A stretch of 6,833 nucleotides of DNA. Source: Pseudomonadota bacterium (GTDB lineage: Bacteria > Pseudomonadota > Alphaproteobacteria > Acetobacterales > Acetobacteraceae). The notes under the pieces were generated by a model. The model saw only the letters and a program-made list of their open reading frames with translations, had not been told where the DNA came from and did no database searches. The stretch spans positions 1 to 6,833 of the forward strand of contig JAKAZJ010000106.1 in assembly GCA_021826565.1 (NCBI GenBank). The letters run 5' to 3'. The translations under genes were made by a program, and so were the position numbers. Shown here piece after piece: positions 1 through 5,747 of the stretch; the stretch's first letter is position 1; each line of letters begins with the position of its first letter.

Positions 1-2
1 CG

Positions 3-1355
3 CGGGAGGCCTGTTACGCGGCGCTCGGCGCGGTCCATGCCGCATTCTCGGTGATCGCCGGACGGTTCAAGGATTACATCTCGACCCCGAAATCGAACGG
101 CTACCAGTCGATCCATACCGGCGTGACCTTGCGCCAGCCGCGCAACCAGAAGATCGAAATCCAGATCCGTACCCGCGAGATGCACGAGCAGGCCGAGGCG
201 GGGGTGGCGGCGCATTGGCTGTACAAGCAGATCGACGCCTCGCCGCAGGAACTCCAGCAGCTGCGCTGGGTGCAGGACCTGCTGGAAATCCTTGAGAACT
301 CGTCGGCGCCGGACGAGTTCCTGGAGAACACCAAGTTCGAGCTGTACGCCGACCAGGTGTTCTGCTTCACCCCCAAGGGCACGCTGATCCCGCTGCCACG
401 CGGCGCGACGCCGGTGGATTTCGCCTATGCCGTGCATTCCCAGGTGGGCGATGCATGCGTCGGCGCCAAGGTGAACGGTCGGCTGATGCCGCTGCGCTAT
501 CAGCTGCAGAACGGCGACCAGGTCGAGATCATGACTGCGCGCGGCGGCACACCGTCGCCGGCCTGGGAGCGCTTCGTCGTCACCGGCAAGGCGAAGGCGC
601 GCATCCGCCGCTTCGTCCACCAGCAGCAGCGGCAGGAATACCTGGACGCCGGCAAGGGCGAACTGGCCAAGGCGTTCCGCAGCGCCGGGGTGGACGGCTC
701 GGAGAAGGCGCTGGAACCGGCGCTGAAGGCGCTCAAGCAACCCGGGATCGAGGATCTGTATCTCGCCGTCGGCAACGGCAATATCAGCGCCCGCGACGTG
801 GTCCACGCCGCCTATCCCGAGCTGCGCCAGACCCCGCGCGGTCCGCGCATGGTCCCGACCCTGGCCCCGCGCCCCGTCGCGAAGGGGGAACGCGCGGACG
901 GGACGATGCCGGTAACCGGGCTGATCCCCGGTATGGCCTTCCATTTCGCCGGCTGCTGCCATCCGGTGCCGGGTGACCCGATCGTGGGCATCGTCGCCAC
1001 CGGCCGCGGCGTGACCATCCACGGCCGCGACTGCCAGACCCTGACCAGCTTCGCCGCGACCCCGGAACGCTTCATCGAGGTGGGCTGGAACCTGGACGCG
1101 GCCGGCAAGGGGGGCGCGCATACCGCGCGGGTGAGCGTGATCGCCGACAATGCCGGCGCCGCCCTGGCCGATATCGCCAACAGCCTGGCGAAGCAGGACG
1201 GGGTGGTGGCCAATCTGAAAATCGTGAACCGCCAGCAGGATTTCCTGGAGGTGCTGGTGGATGTGGATGTGCGCGACCTGGCGCATCTGGCGAAGGTGAT
1301 CGCCGGACTGCGCGCCACCGGCGGAATCAAAAGCGTGGAACGGGCCAGGGGATGA
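3..1355 (+). CDS. rel: RelA/SpoT family (p)ppGpp synthetase/hydrolase, C-terminal part (5' truncated by window)
   Basis: Makes, and in bifunctional members also hydrolyses, the stringent-response alarmone (p)ppGpp in the cytoplasm. The reading frame is open from base 3 with no start, so about 450 C-terminal residues are visible; the HD hydrolase domain and the first part of the synthetase domain lie outside. Seen in order (numbered from base 3): the end of the synthetase domain with [20 protein letters not shown] and the EIQIRT stretch carrying the family's catalytic Glu (about 20-60); a TGS domain opening with [10 protein letters not shown] (about 117-177); a helical region (about 180-260); the conserved Cys/His segment [10 protein letters not shown]...HGRDC (about 317-344); and a C-terminal ACT domain (about 375-450). 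The synthetase residues and the regulatory half are intact. Whether hydrolase activity is present cannot be judged here, so rel, relA and spoT are all possible names. acpS follows after 55 bp on the same strand, consistent with co-transcription. Confidence 0.95.
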   Translation, partial: REACYAALGAVHAAFSVIAGRFKDYISTPKSNGYQSIHTGVTLRQPRNQKIEIQIRTREMHEQAEAGVAAHWLYKQIDASPQELQQLRWVQDLLEILENSSAPDEFLENTKFELYADQVFCFTPKGTLIPLPRGATPVDFAYAVHSQVGDACVGAKVNGRLMPLRYQLQNGDQVEIMTARGGTPSPAWERFVVTGKAKARIRRFVHQQQRQEYLDAGKGELAKAFRSAGVDGSEKALEPALKALKQPGIEDLYLAVGNGNISARDVVHAAYPELRQTPRGPRMVPTLAPRPVAKGERADGTMPVTGLIPGMAFHFAGCCHPVPGDPIVGIVATGRGVTIHGRDCQTLTSFAATPERFIEVGWNLDAAGKGGAHTARVSVIADNAGAALADIANSLAKQDGVVANLKIVNRQQDFLEVLVDVDVRDLAHLAKVIAGLRATGGIKSVERARG

Positions 1356-1410
1356 TACTAAGGATGGACCCAGCCCCACCCCGGTCATCCGCCGCCGGCC
1401 CGCGCGTGTC

Positions 1411-1827
1411 ATGATCCTCGGCCTCGGCTCCGACATCTGCGACATCCGCCGCATCGAGGCCGCGATCGCCCGCCACGGCACCCGCTTCCTGGAGCGCGTG
1501 TTCACCGACACTGAGCGCGCCAAAGCCGCCCGCCGCACCGAACGGATCCAGGCCGCCACCTTCGCCAAGCGCTTCGCGGCCAAGGAGGCCGCGGCCAAGG
1601 CGCTCGGCACCGGCTTCCGCCGCGGCGTGTTCTTCGCCGATCTTGGGGTGGTCAACCTCCGCTCCGGCCAGCCGACCTTGCACATGACCGGCGGGGCCGC
1701 GGCCCGGCTGGCCGCGATCACGCCGGCGGGAATGGTGGCCGCGGTCGCGCTGACCATGACCGATGAATACCCCTATGCCTTCGCCCAGGTGATCATCTCG
1801 GCCGTCCCCGCAGCCGCCGAGCCTTGA
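1411..1827 (+). CDS. acpS: Holo-[acyl-carrier-protein] synthase
   Basis: Transfers the 4'-phosphopantetheine arm of coenzyme A to a serine of apo-acyl carrier protein, activating it for fatty-acid and lipid A synthesis. At 138 residues it is a little longer than the usual 120-130. Family signatures are visible: the N-terminal [12 protein letters not shown], whose Asp binds Mg2+; the [11 protein letters not shown] stretch (about 25-37); and [18 protein letters not shown] (about 51-68), which contains the second metal-binding acid (Glu) and CoA-contacting residues. The C-terminus runs a few residues past the last core strand. ATG 1411 fits because the conserved MILG motif begins there and no in-frame ATG or GTG lies just upstream; there is no strong Shine-Dalgarno. 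It probably belongs to the rel transcript, and in many alphaproteobacteria acpS lies close to rel. Its stop codon overlaps the predicted rpsA promoter. Confidence 0.94.
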   Translation: MILGLGSDICDIRRIEAAIARHGTRFLERVFTDTERAKAARRTERIQAATFAKRFAAKEAAAKALGTGFRRGVFFADLGVVNLRSGQPTLHMTGGAAARLAAITPAGMVAAVALTMTDEYPYAFAQVIISAVPAAAEP

Positions 1828-1851
1828 CTCCCGGCCGCCGCGGCGTATGTC
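1824..1851 (+). promoter_or_regulatory. Predicted sigma70-type promoter of rpsA
   Basis: TTGACT (1824-1829) and TATGTC (1846-1851) are separated by 16 bp, a good match to alphaproteobacterial housekeeping promoters, where the -35 TTGAC is strong and the -10 often degenerates to TATNNN. The -35 overlaps the acpS stop codon TGA (1825-1827). Transcription would begin near 1857-1859 and give rpsA a leader of about 170 nt. This is inferred from sequence alone. Confidence 0.5.
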
Positions 1852-1856
1852 TCGGC

Positions 1857-2027
1857 TCGGGCATCCTTTGTTCGGATGCCGTGTCCGCCTGTCCGCAACC
1901 CGGCGCCTGCACCAGCGCACGCGCAAGTCGTGTTCCAGAACCGAACAGCCCGTTGGAACGCGCAGACCAGACGAGCCCGCCCGGCCCCGCCGGACGAAGC
2001 CGCTCCGTCACGGAACCCGCATCACAC
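1857..2027 (+). promoter_or_regulatory. Structured 5' leader of rpsA with three candidate hairpins
   Basis: The gap between acpS and rpsA contains three inverted repeats. First is a perfect 7-bp stem GGCATCC/GGATGCC (1860-1866 / 1874-1880) with a 7-nt loop, almost at the predicted 5' end. Second is a 9-bp stem including one G-U pair (1929-1937 / 1954-1962) built on GTTCCA/TGGAAC. Third is a small hairpin TCCG-TCA-CGGA (2004-2014) ending 13 nt before the start codon. No strong Shine-Dalgarno precedes ATG 2028; CGGA at 2011-2014 is the nearest purine-rich patch. In E. coli the rpsA initiation region also uses hairpins with a poor Shine-Dalgarno, and S1 represses its own translation there. A similar role here is inference. 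The first hairpin lies 33 nt after the acpS stop and could instead be a weak terminator, but no T-run follows it. Confidence 0.4.
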
Positions 2028-3755
2028 ATGGCCTCCGCCGCACTGCGCACGCCTATCGCCGATCATTTCATGGGCGAAAGTTTCGCCGACCTCCTCGATG
2101 AAACCCTGGGCCGGGATTCCGGCTTCGAAGGCTCCGTTGTTTCGGGGCGCGTCGTCCGCCTCGATGACGAATTCGCCGTCGTCGATGTCGGCCTGAAATC
2201 CGAGGGGCGCGTTGCGCTCAAGGAATTCGGCCCGCCCGGCACCAAGCCGGACATCAAGCCCGGTGACATGATCGAGCTGTATGTCGAACGGTACGAAGAC
2301 CGCGACGGCGCGATCGTGCTTTCGCGCGAGAAGGCCCGGCGCGAGGAAGCCTGGACCAATCTGGAAAAAGCGTTCGAGGCACAGACCCGCGTCAGCGGCA
2401 CCATCTACGGCCGCGTCAAGGGCGGCTTCACCGTCGATCTCGGCGGCGCGGTGGCGTTCCTCCCCGGCTCGCAGGTGGATATCCGCCCGGTGCGCGACGT
2501 GACGCCGCTGATGGGCAGCCCGCAGCCGTTCCAGATCCTGAAGATGGACCGCACCCGCGGCAACATCGTCGTCTCCCGCCGCGCCGTGCTGGAAGAGACC
2601 CGCGCCGAACAGCGCTCCGAGCTGATCCAGGGCCTCAAGGAAGGCCAGATCCTGGACGGCGTGGTGAAGAACATCACCGATTACGGCGCCTTCGTCGATC
2701 TCGGCGGCGTCGATGGCCTGCTGCACGTGACCGACATCGCCTGGCGGCGCATCAACCACCCGTCCGAGGCGCTGCAGATCGGCCAGGCGGTCCGTGTGCA
2801 GGTGATCCGCTTCAACCCGGAAACCCAGCGCATCAGCCTGGGCATGAAGCAGCTGGAAGCCGATCCCTGGGAAGGCGTCGTGGCGAAATACCCGGCCGGG
2901 GCGAAATACACCGGCCGCGTGACCAACATCACCGACTACGGCGCGTTCGTGGAGCTGGAACCGGGCGTCGAAGGCCTGGTCCATGTCTCGGAAATGTCGT
3001 GGACCAAGAAGAACGTGCATCCGGGCAAGATCGTCGCCACCAGCCAGGAAGTGGACGTGATGATCCTGGACGTGGACGGGGCGAAGCGGCGCATCTCGCT
3101 GGGTCTGAAGCAGGTGCAGCGCAACCCGTGGGAGGAATTCCAGGACACGCACCCGATCGGCTCGGTGGTGGAAGGGGAACTCCGCAACATCACCGAATTC
3201 GGCCTGTTCATCGGCCTCGGTCCGGATCTGGACGGCATGATCCACATGTCCGACATCTCCTGGGACGACGCGACCGAGGCGGCGATGGCGCCCTACCAGA
3301 AGGGCGACACGGTCAAAGCCAAAGTGCTGGACGTGGACGTCGAGAAAGAGCGCATCTCGCTCGGCATCAAGCAGCTGAAGGACGATCCTGCGGCCGGGGT
3401 GCTGGAGACGGTGCACAAGGGCAGCGTCGTCACCTGCGTGGTGACCGCGGTGCAGGCCAACGGCATCGAGGTGAAGGTGGACGACGTGCTGACCGGCTTC
3501 ATCCGCCGCTCGGAACTCGCCCGCGACAAGTCCGACCAGCGTCCCGACCGGTTCGCGATCGGCGAGAAGGTGGATGCCAAGATCACCGCGGTGGATCGCG
3601 CCTCGCGCCGCCTGCAACTCACCATCAAGGGCAAGGAGATGGAGGAGGAGAAGCAGGCGATGGCGGAGTATGGGTCTTCGGACTCGGGCGCCTCGCTGGG
3701 CGATATCCTGGGTGCGGCGATCCGCCGGCGCAACCAGCAGGCGCAACGGGAGTAG
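2028..3755 (+). CDS. rpsA: 30S ribosomal protein S1
   Basis: RNA-binding protein of the small ribosomal subunit that unfolds mRNA and helps it dock, especially mRNAs with weak Shine-Dalgarno sequences. The product is 575 residues with six S1 (OB-fold) repeats at about 36-101, 121-186, 206-274, 291-361, 378-448 and 463-534. The repeated RNA-binding signature is clear in repeats 3 and 4 (VKNITDYGAFVDL, VTNITDYGAFVEL) and 5 (LRNITEFGLFIGL); several repeats end in an RISLG motif. Repeats 1 and 2 are more divergent, as expected for the ribosome-anchoring part. A tail rich in Glu, Lys and Ser ends in SLGDILGAAIRRR. The frame is open back to 1824, but the extra 68 codons are Cys/Pro/Ser/Arg-rich, unlike S1, and would begin inside the predicted promoter; ATG 2028 gives the MASA start expected in the family. 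An internal ATG at 2070 is a less likely alternative. The usual neighbours cmk and ihfB are absent. Confidence 0.96.
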   Translation: MASAALRTPIADHFMGESFADLLDETLGRDSGFEGSVVSGRVVRLDDEFAVVDVGLKSEGRVALKEFGPPGTKPDIKPGDMIELYVERYEDRDGAIVLSREKARREEAWTNLEKAFEAQTRVSGTIYGRVKGGFTVDLGGAVAFLPGSQVDIRPVRDVTPLMGSPQPFQILKMDRTRGNIVVSRRAVLEETRAEQRSELIQGLKEGQILDGVVKNITDYGAFVDLGGVDGLLHVTDIAWRRINHPSEALQIGQAVRVQVIRFNPETQRISLGMKQLEADPWEGVVAKYPAGAKYTGRVTNITDYGAFVELEPGVEGLVHVSEMSWTKKNVHPGKIVATSQEVDVMILDVDGAKRRISLGLKQVQRNPWEEFQDTHPIGSVVEGELRNITEFGLFIGLGPDLDGMIHMSDISWDDATEAAMAPYQKGDTVKAKVLDVDVEKERISLGIKQLKDDPAAGVLETVHKGSVVTCVVTAVQANGIEVKVDDVLTGFIRRSELARDKSDQRPDRFAIGEKVDAKITAVDRASRRLQLTIKGKEMEEEKQAMAEYGSSDSGASLGDILGAAIRRRNQQAQRE

Positions 3756-3774
3756 TCCCGCAAGCGCACAAGAC

Positions 3775-3811
3775 GGCCGGGTGCCCCACCATCGCGGTGG
3801 GGCACTCGGTT
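3775..3811. terminator. Probable bidirectional terminator between rpsA and qor
   Basis: A perfect 10-bp stem GTGCCCCACC/GGTGGGGCAC (3781-3790 / 3796-3805) with a 5-nt loop ATCGC extends outward to 16 bp (3775-3790 / 3796-3811) if G-U pairs are allowed. It lies wholly in the 69-bp gap between the convergent stop codons of rpsA (3755) and qor (3825). The right side has only a mild T-rich stretch (CTTGTCTT, 3819-3826) and there is no strong T-run on either side, so it may act as a strong roadblock or 3'-end-stabilising hairpin rather than a textbook intrinsic terminator. Confidence 0.75.
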
Positions 3812-3824
3812 CCGTAGGCTTGTC

Positions 3825-4796
3825 TTACGGGATCAGTACCGTGCTGCCGGTCGTGGCCCGGCTTTCCAGCGCGATATGCGCCTTCGCCGCGTCCGCCAGC
3901 GGGAAGCTCTGGTTGACCGCGATCTTCACCACGCCCTTCTGCACCACGTCGAAAAGATCGTTCGCGGTGGCCAGCAGGTCGGCGCGTTTGGCGGTATAGG
4001 TCACCAAGGTCGGGCGGGTCAGGAACAGGCTCCCCTTCGCCGCCAGCATCCCGATATCCACCGGCGGCACCGGCCCCGAGGCGCTGCCGTACGACGCCAT
4101 CAACCCCAGCGGCGCCAGGCAATCCAGGCTGACGGCAAACGTGTCCTTGCCGACGCTGTCGTACACCACCGGCACCATCGCGCCGCCGGTGATCCGCTTC
4201 ACCTCGGCCACCAGGTTCTGATACCCCACCACGGTGTGCGCCGCGCCATGCGCGCGGGCCAGCTCGGCCTTGGCCTCCGAGGACACCACGCCGATCACGG
4301 TGGCGCCGAGATGCTTCGCCCACTGGCACAGGATCAGGCCGACCCCGCCCGCGGCGGCATGGACCACGATGGTTTCCCCGGGTTTCACCGTGTGGGTGCG
4401 CCGGACCAGATATTGCGCGGTCATGCCTTGCAGCATCATCGCTGCCCCAGTGCGGAAATCGATGCCGTCCGGCAGCTTCACCAGCTTGTCGGCCGGCAGC
4501 GCGCGCTCGGTGGCATAGGCGCCGATCGCGCCGGCATAGGCGACGCGATCGCCCGGCTTCACATCCGTCACGCCGGCGCCGACGGCGGTGACGGTTCCCG
4601 CACCTTCCATGCCGATCGTCAGCGGCATTGACGGGGCCTTGTACAGGCCGGTGCGGAAATAGACGTCGATGTAGTTAAGGCCGACGGCGCCGTGTTGCAC
4701 CACCGCTTCGCCGGGGCCGGGTTCGGGGGTGGGCACGTCCTCCCATTTCAGCGCCTCGGGGCCGCCCGGGGCATGGATGCGAATCGCCTTGGTCAT
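3825..4796 (-). CDS. qor: Zinc-independent NADPH:quinone oxidoreductase (MDR superfamily)
   Basis: Predicted cytosolic NADPH-dependent reductase of quinones or related enones, 323 residues against about 327 for E. coli QorA. Visible features: an N-terminal GroES-like catalytic domain with the family-typical NYIDVYFRTGLY (41-52), IGMEGAGTV (61-69) and PGDRVAY (81-87); then a Rossmann domain with the dinucleotide-binding motif AAAGGVG (147-153) and a downstream KHLGATVIG strand. The cysteine/histidine ligands of zinc-dependent alcohol dehydrogenases are absent, which places it in the quinone oxidoreductase branch. The substrate cannot be read from sequence. The frame stays open far upstream through ogt, but the protein begins at MTKAIRIHAPGG, supported by a good Shine-Dalgarno. 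It lies 29 bp downstream of ogt on the same strand, so the two are probably co-transcribed, and it ends facing rpsA across a hairpin terminator. Confidence 0.93.
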   Translation of the reverse strand: MTKAIRIHAPGGPEALKWEDVPTPEPGPGEAVVQHGAVGLNYIDVYFRTGLYKAPSMPLTIGMEGAGTVTAVGAGVTDVKPGDRVAYAGAIGAYATERALPADKLVKLPDGIDFRTGAAMMLQGMTAQYLVRRTHTVKPGETIVVHAAAGGVGLILCQWAKHLGATVIGVVSSEAKAELARAHGAAHTVVGYQNLVAEVKRITGGAMVPVVYDSVGKDTFAVSLDCLAPLGLMASYGSASGPVPPVDIGMLAAKGSLFLTRPTLVTYTAKRADLLATANDLFDVVQKGVVKIAVNQSFPLADAAKAHIALESRATTGSTVLIP

Positions 4797-4802
4797 CGTG
4801 AT

Positions 4803-4806
4803 CTCC
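4803..4806 (-). promoter_or_regulatory. Shine-Dalgarno of qor
   Basis: On the minus strand GGAG lies 6 nt before ATG 4796. It fixes the qor start against the long in-frame extension that reads back through ogt. Confidence 0.75.
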
Positions 4807-4825
4807 GTAAGAGAGGACGGTGGGT

Positions 4826-5275
4826 TCAGAACAGCGGGCCGGACTCCAGCGCGAGCAGGGCGCGTTTGGTAGCCAGACCCTCCCCGCCCGAGTAGCCGCC
4901 GATCCCGCCCACCGCAACCACCCGGTGGCAGGGGATCAGGATCGGGATGGGATTGGTGGCGTTCGCCTGGCCGACCGCGCGGGGAGCGGAGCCGACAGCG
5001 GCGGCCAGATCGCGATAGGTAGCGGTGGCGCCATACGGGATTGCGCGCAGCGCGTCCCACACGCGGCGGCGGAACGCGGTGCCGGCGGGGGCCAGCGGCA
5101 GATCGAAATCGCGCCGGGCACGATCGAAATAAGCAAGCAGCTGGGCGCGGGCGCGCACCAGCAGCGGGGTTTCGGTCTGATCGCGCCCCCAGCCCCAGTC
5201 CAGCGACACGATCGCCCCCGCGTCCTCGGACACGGTCAGGTCGCCGATCGGACTGTGCAGCGAGAGCTGCGGCAT
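4826..5275 (-). CDS. ogt: Methylated-DNA--protein-cysteine methyltransferase (O6-alkylguanine repair)
   Basis: Suicide DNA-repair protein that moves the alkyl group from O6-alkylguanine, and to a lesser degree O4-alkylthymine, onto its own cysteine. From ATG 5275 it has 149 residues: a short N-terminal part (1-60) and the conserved DNA-binding/active-site domain. Key elements are GTAFRRRVW (65-73); IPYG...TYRDLA (79-91) with the conserved Tyr; RAVGQANATNP (99-109), carrying the arginine finger; the active-site PCHRV (115-119) with acceptor Cys116; and GGYSGG (126-131). All catalytic residues are present. A start at TTG 5341 would add 22 residues (MTPLPARRG...) but would overlap a promoter-like TTGACT and add nothing conserved, so ATG 5275 is preferred even though the nearest purine-rich patch (GGGAAG) is 12 nt away. 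There is no Ada-type N-terminal regulatory domain, so this is Ogt-like. qor follows 29 bp downstream. Confidence 0.93.
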   Translation of the reverse strand: MPQLSLHSPIGDLTVSEDAGAIVSLDWGWGRDQTETPLLVRARAQLLAYFDRARRDFDLPLAPAGTAFRRRVWDALRAIPYGATATYRDLAAAVGSAPRAVGQANATNPIPILIPCHRVVAVGGIGGYSGGEGLATKRALLALESGPLF

Positions 5276-5312
5276 GGCGTATGGTCGCTTCCCGGGGTCG
5301 CGAAGGGGGCGG

Positions 5313-5341
5313 ATGCCACGCCGGGCGGGGAGCGGAGTCAA
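5313..5341 (-). promoter_or_regulatory. Possible promoter of the ogt-qor unit
   Basis: On the minus strand TTGACT (5341-5336) is followed after 17 bp by TGGCAT (5318-5313). The -35 is good and is embedded in the same CTTGACTCC string as the rpsA promoter; the -10 is poor. It lies 38 bp upstream of ATG 5275. The palindromic element begins 16 bp upstream of this -35. Confidence 0.3.
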
Positions 5342-5350
5342 GGGGCGGGC

Positions 5351-5356
5351 ATGTCA
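5351..5356. repeat. Target-site duplication, left copy (ATGTCA)
   Basis: ATGTCA directly abuts the left end of the palindromic element and recurs directly after its right end. The shared word extends to CATGTCAG (5350-5357 and 5491-5498) because the element ends in G and C, so the duplicated length is between 6 and 8 bp. Confidence 0.75.
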
Positions 5357-5491
5357 GGGTAGTGTCTCGGTTTGGAAAGCAAGTCGGCGCCGGCCCGCAC
5401 CCCCACCCGGCCACCCAATGCCAATATACTGACGTTGGGAGGCCGGGTGGGGGTGCGGGCCGGCGCCGACTTTCAAACTGACACACTACCC
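5357..5491. mobile_element. MITE-like palindromic element, 135 bp, no coding capacity
   Basis: The whole segment is one inverted repeat. The outer 18 bp (5357-5374 and 5474-5491, starting GGGTAGTGT) match at 16 of 18 positions. A 7-nt against 2-nt asymmetry (5375-5381 versus 5472-5473) follows, then 31 bp of perfect complementarity (5382-5412 / 5441-5471). After one mismatch there are 5 more pairs (5414-5418 / 5435-5439), leaving a 16-nt AT-richer centre (5419-5434, containing AATATACTG). Direct ATGTCA copies flank both ends. Terminal inverted repeats, a target-site duplication, small size and no ORF of its own are the hallmarks of a miniature inverted-repeat transposable element moved in trans by an IS transposase. 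I do not recognise the terminal sequence, so the IS family is left open. It lies between the divergent ogt and DUF255 genes. Confidence 0.8.
5382..5471. repeat. Perfect 31-bp inverted repeat forming the core of the MITE-like element
   Basis: Arms 5382-5412 and 5441-5471 are exact reverse complements. They are very G/C-rich, with the C-rich strand on the left and the G-rich strand on the right, and are separated by 28 nt, of which 5 further base pairs can form. As RNA this is a very stable hairpin; as DNA it could extrude a cruciform. Confidence 0.9.
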
Positions 5492-5497
5492 ATGTCA
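5492..5497. repeat. Target-site duplication, right copy (ATGTCA)
   Basis: Exact copy of 5351-5356, directly after the right terminal repeat. Joining the two flanks at one copy gives the inferred empty site GGGC-ATGTCA-GCGATGG. Confidence 0.75.
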
Positions 5498-5596
5498 GCG
5501 ATGGCTTGCTTTGCGGAATGCCGGCGATCGCTTACATCCGCCGATGTCCGCTTGGCCGATGCCACCCAGGACTGACGAACCGAGCGAAGGCCCAAC

Positions 5597-5719
5597 ATGC
5601 TGCCGCACGTCCCCGCCGATATCGGCGCCGCCATCCGCGCGGGCGGCCGATGGGACGCGGACCGCCTGCGCACCACGCCGCCGCCTGATCCGCATCGGCT
5701 TTCCCCGCCGCCGGGATAG
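5597..5719 (+). CDS. Small unrecognised ORF (40 aa), possible leader peptide or gene remnant
   Basis: ATG 5597 is preceded by GAAGG (5586-5590) at a 6-nt distance, a good ribosome-binding site. The frame encodes 40 residues, beginning [19 protein letters not shown] and ending in a Pro-rich tail, and stops at TAG 28 bp before the DUF255 start. Third codon positions are mostly G or C, like the real genes here, but in DNA this GC-rich short open frames arise by chance. I do not recognise the product. It could be a small protein translated ahead of DUF255, the remnant of a decayed gene, or nothing. Confidence 0.2.
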   Translation: MLPHVPADIGAAIRAGGRWDADRLRTTPPPDPHRLSPPPG

Positions 5720-5735
5720 ACTGCCCGCCCGCCCC

Positions 5736-5739
5736 AGGA
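5736..5739 (+). promoter_or_regulatory. Shine-Dalgarno of the DUF255 gene
   Basis: AGGA lies 8 nt before ATG 5748 and supports that start, which also begins just ahead of the conserved N-terminal family motif ([19 protein letters not shown]). Confidence 0.65.
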
Positions 5740-5747
5740 CTCCCGCC

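Larger units (their letters stand above)
5498..5747. other. Intergenic region upstream of the DUF255 gene
   Basis: These 250 bp hold no recognisable conserved gene or RNA. I see an 8-bp palindrome GCGATCGC (5524-5531), short repeated CCGATG words (5542-5566) and one small possible ORF (5597-5719). The promoter of the DUF255 gene should be here, but no pair of -35/-10 boxes is convincing. Confidence 0.5.

Noticed and set aside
1860..1880. Hairpin after acpS as an intrinsic terminator
   Set aside because: Only 7 bp with no following T-run; its position at the predicted 5' end of the rpsA transcript makes a leader role more likely, though termination is not excluded.
1327..1926. Minus-strand 199-codon frame across acpS
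   Set aside because: Low-complexity Gly/Arg-rich translation, antisense to a clear acpS; a composition artefact.
1824..2027. N-terminal extension of ribosomal protein S1 from TTG 1824
   Set aside because: Cys/Pro/Ser-rich and unlike S1; it would start inside the predicted promoter. ATG 2028 gives the expected N-terminus.
2022..3746. Open frame of 574 codons on the minus strand opposite rpsA
   Set aside because: It mirrors the rpsA codons and is His/Asp/Leu/Arg-rich with no recognisable domain; long antisense frames are expected opposite GC-rich genes.
5425..5430. TATACT in the centre of the palindromic element as a -10 box
   Set aside because: No acceptable -35 lies 16-18 bp upstream on that strand, nor for TATATT on the other strand.
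4797..5486. In-frame upstream extension of qor through ogt into the palindromic element (a possible fusion protein)
   Set aside because: The extension is Pro/Arg-rich and unlike any domain, overlaps ogt in another frame, and qor has its own Shine-Dalgarno and family-typical start at 4796.
5357..5491. The large palindrome as an ordinary transcription terminator
   Set aside because: It lies upstream of two divergent genes rather than after one, is much longer than needed, lacks T-runs and is flanked by direct repeats, so a mobile element explains it better.
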